From an uncultured Collinsella sp. (lineage in GTDB: Bacteria; Actinomycetota; Coriobacteriia; Coriobacteriales; Coriobacteriaceae), in the NCBI GenBank assembly GCA_900554455.1, contig USHT01000075.1, positions 1 to 6,178 of the forward strand: a stretch of 6,178 nt of DNA. The letters run 5' to 3'. How positions within the stretch are numbered: the first letter of the stretch is position 1; each line of letters begins with the position of its first letter. The translations under genes and the position numbers were made by a program. This document shows positions 1 to 4,636 of the stretch, in pieces. Below the pieces are notes generated by a model. That model saw only the letters and a program-made list of their open reading frames with translations, was not told the origin of the DNA and did no database searches.

Positions 1-215
1 ACCTCACCTTTGATATCGAGGGCATCCTCATCAACATCGTCGCGCCGCTGATCATCGTGGTCATCGCAGACGTGCTGCTGGTGGGCCAGCTCAAGACGGC
101 CAACGAGGCCACCCACGCCGACGAGTACTGCGGTGAGCTCGACCTGGTCGAGAAGCACGACACCTTCAGCCACACCGAGACCACCGTTGTCATGAAGGAC
201 GACAAGGACGACTAA
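1..215 (+). CDS. C-terminal end of a membrane protein, probably TPM-domain (YgcG/YdjH-like); start outside window
   Basis: Only the last 70 residues are in the window, read from base 3 to a TAA at 213-215. They start with a hydrophobic membrane segment (about residues 7-27 of the visible part, rich in I, V and L), followed at once by GQLKT and a polar tail ending in the acidic MKDDKDD. A membrane helix followed by GQLK(T/S), then a conserved A-x-x-Y and a D-x-F about 20 residues later, is how I remember the C-termini of TPM-domain proteins (COG1512; the family includes B. subtilis YdjH). This rests on memory of the family, not on a search, and the TPM domain itself is off the window. The neighbour supports it: the next gene, 48 bases downstream on the same strand, is a YdjI-like SPFH protein, and TPM and SPFH genes are adjacent in the B. 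subtilis ydjGHI group. The alternative is an unrelated single-pass membrane protein. Confidence 0.75.
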   Translation, partial: LTFDIEGILINIVAPLIIVVIADVLLVGQLKTANEATHADEYCGELDLVEKHDTFSHTETTVVMKDDKDD

Positions 216-248
216 GTAACCCGATCAACACCACCCGGACTTTGACGA

Positions 249-257
249 GAAAGGAAG
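249..257 (+). promoter_or_regulatory. Ribosome binding site of the SPFH gene
   Basis: The purine-rich stretch GAAAGGAAG ends 6 bases before the ATG at 264. It supports that start and shows that the gene has its own ribosome entry even though it follows the upstream gene closely. Confidence 0.65.
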
Positions 258-263
258 ATCACC

Positions 264-1505
264 ATGGGACTCTTGAAAGCTGGATTGGGAGCTGCCGGCG
301 GCGTCATGGCCGACCAGTGGAAGGAATTTATCTACTGCGAATCGATGCCCGCTGACGTCTTGGCCTGCAAGGGCGTTAAGCGCACCGGCGGCCGCAGCTC
401 CAACACGCATGGCGAGGACAACGTCATCTCCAACGGCTCCGTCATCGCCGTCAACGACGGCCAGGGCATGCTCGTGGTGCAAAACGGCAAGATCATCGAA
501 GTCGCGCTGGAGCCCGGCGAGTTCGTCTTCGATACCGGCAGCGAGCCGAGCGTCTTTAGCGGCAACCTGGGCGATTCCATCAAGGAGACCTTCGCCAATA
601 TCGGCAGCCGCTTCACCTTCGGCGGCGACGCGGGCAAGGACCAGCGCGTCTACTTCATTAACACCAAGGAGATTATCGGCAACAAGTACGGCACCGCCTC
701 GCCCGTGCCCTTCCGCGTGGTCGACAACAATATTGGCCTGGACGTCGACATCTCCGTGCGCTGCAACGGCGAGTATTCGTACCGCATCACCAACCCGTTG
801 CTGTTCTACACCAATGTGTGCGGCAACGTGACCGATAGCTACACGCGCGACAAGATCGACAGCCAGCTTAAGTCCGAGCTGCTCACCGCCCTGCAGCCCG
901 CCTTTGCCAAGATCTCGGAGATGGGCATCCGCTACAGCGCCATCCCCGGCCACACCACCGAGCTCGCCCGCGCGCTCAACGAGGTCCTCTCTGCCGACTG
1001 GCGTGACCTGCGCGGCGTCGAGATCGTGAGCTTTGGCGTCAACTCCATCGCTGCCTCGCAAGAGGACGAGCAGATGATCAAGGATCTGCAGAAAGCCGCA
1101 GTCATGCGCGATCCCACCATGGCGGCAGCCAACATTGCCAGCGCCCAGAGCGACGCAATGCGCGCGGCAGCCGCCAATCCCAACGTCGCGATGGCAGGTT
1201 TTATGGGCATGGGCATGGCAGGTGGCATGGGCGGCATGAACGCCAGCCAGCTGTTCGCCGCCGGCCAGGCACAGCAGCAGGCCCCCCCGCAGCCGGCTCC
1301 GGCACCCGCTCCCGCACCGGCTCCTGCCGCTGCTCCCGCGGCCGGCACATGGACCTGCAGCTGCGGCGCCACCAACACCGGCAAGTTCTGCTCCGAGTGT
1401 GGCAGTCCCGCACCCGCCCCGGCACCGGCCAAGTGGTTCTGCCCCAACTGCGGCAGCGAAAACGGCGGCAAGTTCTGCAGCAACTGCGGAACGCCCAGGC
1501 CCTAG
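264..1505 (+). CDS. SPFH/band-7 domain protein with two C-terminal zinc ribbons (YdjI / 'virion core protein' type)
   Basis: The protein has 413 residues. Its N-terminal region (about 1-290) resembles the SPFH/band-7 domain of the YdjI type: the opening motif DQWKEFIYCESMPADVL, the ligand-like turn SNGSVIAVNDGQGMLVVQNGKI, and a late EIVSFGVNSI strand followed by a charged helix. A Met/Gly-rich stretch (about 310-325) and a Pro/Ala linker (about 338-361) follow. The end carries two zinc ribbons: C365, C367, C376, C379 (CxC...CxxC) and C393, C396, C405, C408 (CxxC...CxxC). There is no clear transmembrane segment, so it is probably a peripheral membrane or cytoplasmic oligomer. SPFH proteins form ring-like scaffolds at membranes; B. 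subtilis YdjI belongs to a PspA-linked envelope-stress group. A role here in membrane stress is inferred from family and neighbour. The ATG at 264 has a good ribosome binding site, and the family's conserved N-terminus begins there. Confidence 0.93.
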   Translation: MGLLKAGLGAAGGVMADQWKEFIYCESMPADVLACKGVKRTGGRSSNTHGEDNVISNGSVIAVNDGQGMLVVQNGKIIEVALEPGEFVFDTGSEPSVFSGNLGDSIKETFANIGSRFTFGGDAGKDQRVYFINTKEIIGNKYGTASPVPFRVVDNNIGLDVDISVRCNGEYSYRITNPLLFYTNVCGNVTDSYTRDKIDSQLKSELLTALQPAFAKISEMGIRYSAIPGHTTELARALNEVLSADWRDLRGVEIVSFGVNSIAASQEDEQMIKDLQKAAVMRDPTMAAANIASAQSDAMRAAAANPNVAMAGFMGMGMAGGMGGMNASQLFAAGQAQQQAPPQPAPAPAPAPAPAAAPAAGTWTCSCGATNTGKFCSECGSPAPAPAPAKWFCPNCGSENGGKFCSNCGTPRP

Positions 1506-1524
1506 CCCCTCTATCTGGTAATTG

Positions 1525-1550
1525 GCGGGGGATCCGCCACCCCCGCATTT
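1525..1550 (+). terminator. Terminator-like hairpin between the SPFH gene and the lipoprotein gene
   Basis: GCGGGGG (1525-1531) pairs perfectly with CCCCCGC (1540-1546) around an 8-base loop, followed by ATTTGCTTCT. The stem is short but all G/C; the T-tract is weak and interrupted. It starts 20 bases after the SPFH stop and could terminate transcription or trim read-through into the lipoprotein gene. A 5-bp alternative fold (GGCGG 1524-1528 with CCGCC 1534-1538) competes with it. Confidence 0.45.
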
Positions 1551-1572
1551 GCTTCTATGGGTTTCGTTCGAT

Positions 1573-1580
1573 AAAGGAGG
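1573..1580 (+). promoter_or_regulatory. Strong ribosome binding site of the lipoprotein gene
   Basis: AAAGGAGG is a near-complete Shine-Dalgarno sequence, 5 bases before the ATG at 1586. It decides the start: the reading frame is open upstream to about 1349, inside the SPFH gene, but that part is out-of-frame shadow of the zinc ribbons, and the signal peptide begins at 1586. Confidence 0.85.
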
Positions 1581-1585
1581 ACACC

Positions 1586-2428
1586 ATGAAGACAACGTTC
1601 AAAAAGTCCGTACTCGCATTTCTGACATGCGTCCTGGCGCTCGCCTTTGCCCTGACGGGCTGCAGCGGCGGCGCCAAAGACCCCAAGGCCGACTTCGTCG
1701 GCAGCTGGGAACTCTCGGGTGGAACCGTGGATGGCGAAGAGCTGACCGATGAGTACATGAAGATGCTCGAGGAGTGGGGCGTCAACTGCATCCTGATTCT
1801 CGATGAAGACGGCACGGGCACACTCGACCTGTTCCTTGAGGTTGTCGACCTTAAATGGGAGGCAAAGGACGCCACCACCGTAACGATCACCGCCGAAGAC
1901 GAGTCGCACGACATGAAGCTCAAGGACGGCAAACTCATCCTCGAAGAGGATGACGGCAATCTTGTCTTCACCAAGTCCGACAAGGATCTGTCCGGCACGG
2001 TGAAGAAGGATCGCGAGGCGGCCGAAAAGGAAGAGGAGATCGATGAGGCCGTCGAAGACGACGACGTCCAGCGCGTCGAAATCTCCCCCGCCGTCACCGT
2101 CGCCGATGACGATCTGTGCACCATCACCATCACCGAGAAGTTCAAGGACGACTGGGGCGACATCGGCTTTGTCGTCAACATCACCAACAAGAGCGACAAG
2201 GACCTGACCTTCTACGCCCCCAGCGGTAAGACCAACGTCAACGGCACCATGAAGGAACCCTGGTTCTCGGCTCACCTGATGCCCGGCACCAACGCCACCG
2301 AGGAATTCACGTTCTCGAGCGGCGAGCTCGATAGCCTCGACGACCTGGTCAACACGACCATTGGCATCGACGCCTACCTGACCGATTCCTACGAGGACGT
2401 CGCCTCCTACAGCGCAACCATCGCGTAA
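1586..2428 (+). CDS. Secreted acidic lipoprotein with a lipocalin-like domain and a C-terminal beta-sandwich-like domain
   Basis: The protein has 280 residues. It begins with a type II signal peptide: K2, K6 and K7, a hydrophobic core (8-22) and the lipobox LTGC with the lipidated cysteine at C26, so the mature protein is anchored to the outer face of the cytoplasmic membrane. Residues 37-130 (FVGSWELSGG..., a central DEDGTGTLDL strand, ending LVFTK) have the pattern of small lipocalin-like lipoprotein domains, with the G-x-W signature at G39/W41. A highly charged Lys/Glu/Asp linker (about 131-163) follows. Residues 164-280 (IGFVVNITNKSDKDLTFY, VNGTMKEPWFSAHLMPGTN) resemble an Ig-like domain common in Firmicutes and Actinobacteria lipoproteins. 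I recognise no enzyme motif; binding of a ligand or of the cell wall is only a guess. The gene lies 80 bases after the SPFH gene, with a possible terminator between, so it may not share its transcript. The stop at 2426-2428 is followed by a strong hairpin. Confidence 0.9.
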   Translation: MKTTFKKSVLAFLTCVLALAFALTGCSGGAKDPKADFVGSWELSGGTVDGEELTDEYMKMLEEWGVNCILILDEDGTGTLDLFLEVVDLKWEAKDATTVTITAEDESHDMKLKDGKLILEEDDGNLVFTKSDKDLSGTVKKDREAAEKEEEIDEAVEDDDVQRVEISPAVTVADDDLCTITITEKFKDDWGDIGFVVNITNKSDKDLTFYAPSGKTNVNGTMKEPWFSAHLMPGTNATEEFTFSSGELDSLDDLVNTTIGIDAYLTDSYEDVASYSATIA

Positions 2429-2445
2429 CGGCATGTAACATCAGC

Positions 2446-2469
2446 CGCGGATTGGCGGACACATCCGCG
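2446..2469. other. Small inverted repeat in the convergent intergenic region
   Basis: CGCGGAT (2446-2452) and ATCCGCG (2463-2469) form a perfect 7-bp stem with a 10-base loop, just downstream of the lipoprotein stop. It has no T-tract on either strand. It may stabilise the 3' end of the lipoprotein mRNA or assist the stronger hairpin that follows; it could also be chance in GC-rich DNA. Confidence 0.4.
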
Positions 2470-2476
2470 CACACCA

Positions 2477-2511
2477 GACGGGGCCGCAGGAGATAATCCT
2501 GCGGCCCCGTC
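2477..2511. terminator. Strong hairpin terminator between convergent genes
   Basis: A perfect 14-bp GC-rich stem (2477-2490 paired with 2498-2511) closes a 7-base AGATAAT loop. On the plus strand it is followed by GCTTTGTG, a short T-run, so it most plausibly ends the lipoprotein transcript. The same stem lies 26 bases past the stop of the minus-strand response regulator and could serve that operon too, but the minus-strand side shows no T-tract, so termination in that direction would be weaker or need a factor. Confidence 0.82.
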
Positions 2512-2536
2512 GCTTTGTGCCGATAGGTAACGAGCG

Positions 2537-3143
2537 TTAGCGCTCCATATTGGGGACGATGCTGCCTTCGGTCACCGCGTGCACGGCCAGGCGCATGATG
2601 TTGTCGTAGCCGGTCTTGTTGAGAATCTCCGAGATACGGCGCTTGATCGTGCCCTCGCTCATAAACAACTCGGCCGCTCTTGCCTTCGCAGGCAAGGCGC
2701 AAAATCGATAGCTCAACGTCGTCGAGCGCCGCCGTGCCCGAAAAGATGCTTTCGGGCGGCTTGGGAAACGTGCAGTAACCCGCCAGCGTGGAGCGCATCA
2801 CGGCAAAGAGCTCATCGATGCCGACGTTCTTGTACACAAAGCTGTCGACGCCTGCCTCGCGCGCCTGATCCACAAACGTAATCTCGGGCATGCCCGTCAT
2901 GATAATGACGCGGCACTCGGGCAGCTGCTCCTTGATGCGCGCCGCCGCCACGATGCCGTTGGAATCGTGCTCAGTGCACACATCCATCAGTATCATGTCC
3001 GGGCGCTCCTTGAGCGCAACGTCCAAGGCATCTGAGGCATCGGCGATGGCGGCAACAACGGTCATGTCGGGCTGGTCGCCAACGGAGCGCGCGAGGCTCT
3101 CGCGCAAGATGGCTTGGTCTTCGACGATAAGGATACGAATCAT
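2537..3143 (-). pseudogene. NarL/LuxR-family response regulator, frameshifted inside the DNA-binding HTH
   Basis: The gene starts at ATG 3143-3141 and its expected stop is TAA 2539-2537, but the 607-base span is not a multiple of three. Residues 1-156 read well: a receiver domain with the acidic pair E8-D9, phosphoacceptor D54 (LMDVC), T83 (IIMTG) and K105 (VYKN), then a linker and the start of a LuxR-type HTH (DVELSILRLACEGKS). The frame breaks at base 2675. The next 45 residues of the HTH (AELFMSEGTIKRRISEILNK ... ending IVPNMER) continue only in the neighbouring frame, from 2674 to the TAA. Compared with the usual EGxSNKEIAxxLFxSEGT, about five residues (NKEIA) are missing, which fits a 14-base deletion; an intact gene would encode about 206 residues. 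It overlaps the kinase gene by 4 bases (ATGA). As read, the receiver can be phosphorylated but DNA binding should be lost. A sequencing or assembly error is the alternative. Confidence 0.87.
2679..2696. repeat. Perfect 7-bp inverted repeat beside the frameshift
   Basis: CTTGCCT (2679-2685) and AGGCAAG (2690-2696) pair perfectly around a TCGC tetraloop. The repeat lies within the codons for the ACEGK part of the HTH and ends 3-4 bases from the point where the frame is lost (2675). Such a hairpin can promote polymerase slippage or deletion, and can also cause sequencing compressions. Confidence 0.55.
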
Positions 3144-4636
3144 GAGCTTCTCCTTTGGACCGTTGCGTTGGAGTTCAGCGGAATGGACACCGCAAGCGTA
3201 AAGGGCGGGGCGGCATGGACCTCCAGGCTGCCGCCCAGATTTTGCGCGACATGCCTCATACCTGGAAAACCCGTTCCCTCGCGATACGATACGGGGGCAG
3301 GCGCGCCGTCGTTTGAGACCGTCATGTGTGCAATGGCGCCGCCATCCGACCCCTCCCGCCACAGGCGCACCTGGACTTGGTGGGCCTGCGCATGCTTGGT
3401 GGCATTGGTCGATGCCTCGCGGATAATCTGCAAAAAGGCGGCAGCGACGTGAGCATCGTCCGGAAGCGATCCATCTACATCGATCTGAACGCTCACCAGG
3501 CCAAAGGCATGAACGATATCGCCCAGTTGCTCCGCAGGCTCGCTAGCGCCACCGCTACGCAGGTCGGCGGCAATCGAGCGCAGCAGCGGGTCAATCTGCT
3601 CGAGCGACTCGTCATCCAGACGCCCCTCTTCCAGATATCGATGAAGGATGGACAGGCGCTGGCCGATCACATCGTGCACGCGGGCACGCATGCGCAGGTA
3701 GGCCGCATTGTCGGCAACCTTTTTGACTTCTTCGATCTGGGCCTGGAGCTCTTGACCCGCAAGCTCAAGCAGGTGATTGGCCTGCGCCAGACGGTCGTGG
3801 GCATGCGCGTACTCCGTCACGTCCAAGCCGATAATGCGCTCAAAGGGACGGCCCGAAACCATAACCTCATCACATGCGAACAGACGAATCTCGGAGGAGG
3901 AAACCTCGACCACCGCACGCGACTCCCCAAAGCGGTCCAGGTCGATTCGAACGCGATTTTTGCTGCTCTCGGGCATCTGCGCACTGAGTTTTCGAAGGCC
4001 GTTCCACGTATCGCTCATGTCGTGCAGGTCGGTGGGCATGTGAAGCTCCACGAGGTTCCTGCGCATGCAGCGGTTCATGAGCAACGGGCGGCCTTTCGAA
4101 TCCAGATACAGAATGCCGACGGGGATCACGTTAATGGTCTCGATTGTCGAAAACGCCGTGATGTCCTCCTGGCGGTTGCGCACGTCCATCAAAAGCGCCG
4201 CGATGGAGCGGAACAGGAAGAACGCGCCCTCCGCGATAAGGACTGCAGGCCATGTCGAGCCCATGACGCAAACAACCGGCGGCGTCACGGCGGCAACAAG
4301 CAGCAGCTCAGCCATCATAACGGGACGGCGATAATGCACCATAAGGACCACGCCATAGGCGACAATCGCGGCGTTGAGCCATAGCAGCGCGCCCGCCGCC
4401 TCGGCGACGACATAGAGCGGCGCCACCAGATACGACCCGCTCGACGCGAACAAGATGACAGCCGAGATAATCAAGTGCAGCACAAGGCTCGCCTCGTAGG
4501 CACAAATCACTTTGCGGTTGTAAGACGAACGACGCGATGCGATCAGCGGAACATGGATGGTCTGCAAGCACGCCACCAAGGCAAAGAGCACATCGAGCGC
4601 AACGATCTGGGGAAGGATAAGCGGCATCGGCATCAT
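3140..4636 (-). CDS. Membrane sensor histidine kinase, NarL/LuxR-partner type
   Basis: The protein has 498 residues from the ATG at 4636. Residues 1-150 hold five or six hydrophobic membrane helices. A PAS-like sensor region follows (about 162-276: INVIPVGILYLDSKGRPLLM ... FERIIGLDVTEYA), then a coiled coil (about 277-310). The dimerisation/phosphoacceptor motif RVHDVIGQRLS places the likely phosphorylated histidine at H321. The ATP-binding domain has an N-box REASTNATKHA (E407, N411), a G1 box SNDG (N442-D-G444) and a G2 box GTGFPGM (G454-T-G456, G459). It should autophosphorylate at the membrane and pass phosphate to D54 of the regulator encoded next. It is coupled on both sides: TGATG with the 7TM gene, ATGA with the regulator. 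The start is uncertain: GTG 4639 (GTGA overlap), ATG 4636, 4633 and 4627 are all in frame with only a weak GGTGAG nearby. The signal it senses cannot be read from sequence. Confidence 0.93.
   Translation of the reverse strand: MMPMPLILPQIVALDVLFALVACLQTIHVPLIASRRSSYNRKVICAYEASLVLHLIISAVILFASSGSYLVAPLYVVAEAAGALLWLNAAIVAYGVVLMVHYRRPVMMAELLLVAAVTPPVVCVMGSTWPAVLIAEGAFFLFRSIAALLMDVRNRQEDITAFSTIETINVIPVGILYLDSKGRPLLMNRCMRRNLVELHMPTDLHDMSDTWNGLRKLSAQMPESSKNRVRIDLDRFGESRAVVEVSSSEIRLFACDEVMVSGRPFERIIGLDVTEYAHAHDRLAQANHLLELAGQELQAQIEEVKKVADNAAYLRMRARVHDVIGQRLSILHRYLEEGRLDDESLEQIDPLLRSIAADLRSGGASEPAEQLGDIVHAFGLVSVQIDVDGSLPDDAHVAAAFLQIIREASTNATKHAQAHQVQVRLWREGSDGGAIAHMTVSNDGAPAPVSYREGTGFPGMRHVAQNLGGSLEVHAAPPFTLAVSIPLNSNATVQRRSS
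3148..3156 (-). promoter_or_regulatory. Ribosome binding site of the response regulator, inside the kinase gene
   Basis: On the minus strand AAAGGAGAA (3156 to 3148) lies 4 bases before the ATG at 3143. It sits in the last codons of the kinase gene and fixes the regulator's start, although the same frame is open further upstream to about 3362. Confidence 0.8.

Noticed and set aside
1282..1288. Run of seven C bases in the Pro/Ala linker as a phase-variable tract
   Set aside because: The run is short and the frame is intact on both sides through the zinc ribbons; nothing points to switching.
1549..1575. Promoter for the lipoprotein gene (TTGCTT ... GATAAA)
   Set aside because: The -10-like box would overlap the ribosome binding site and place the transcript start at or past the ATG.
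225..1595. Long antisense open frame (456 codons) opposite the SPFH gene
   Set aside because: It lies wholly antisense to a clear SPFH/zinc-ribbon gene, has low-complexity Ala/Gly/His-rich content and no ribosome site; GC-rich codon use explains the absence of stops.
1511..2434. Antisense open frame (307 codons) opposite the lipoprotein gene
   Set aside because: The plus strand has a signal peptide, lipobox and strong ribosome site; the antisense frame has none and is a codon-bias shadow.
2669..2690. Programmed ribosomal frameshift in the response regulator
   Set aside because: There is no slippery heptamer at the junction, and simple frame change would still leave about five conserved HTH residues missing.
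3326..4384. Plus-strand open frame (352 codons) opposite the kinase
   Set aside because: The kinase motifs are clear on the minus strand; the plus-strand translation shows no domain pattern.
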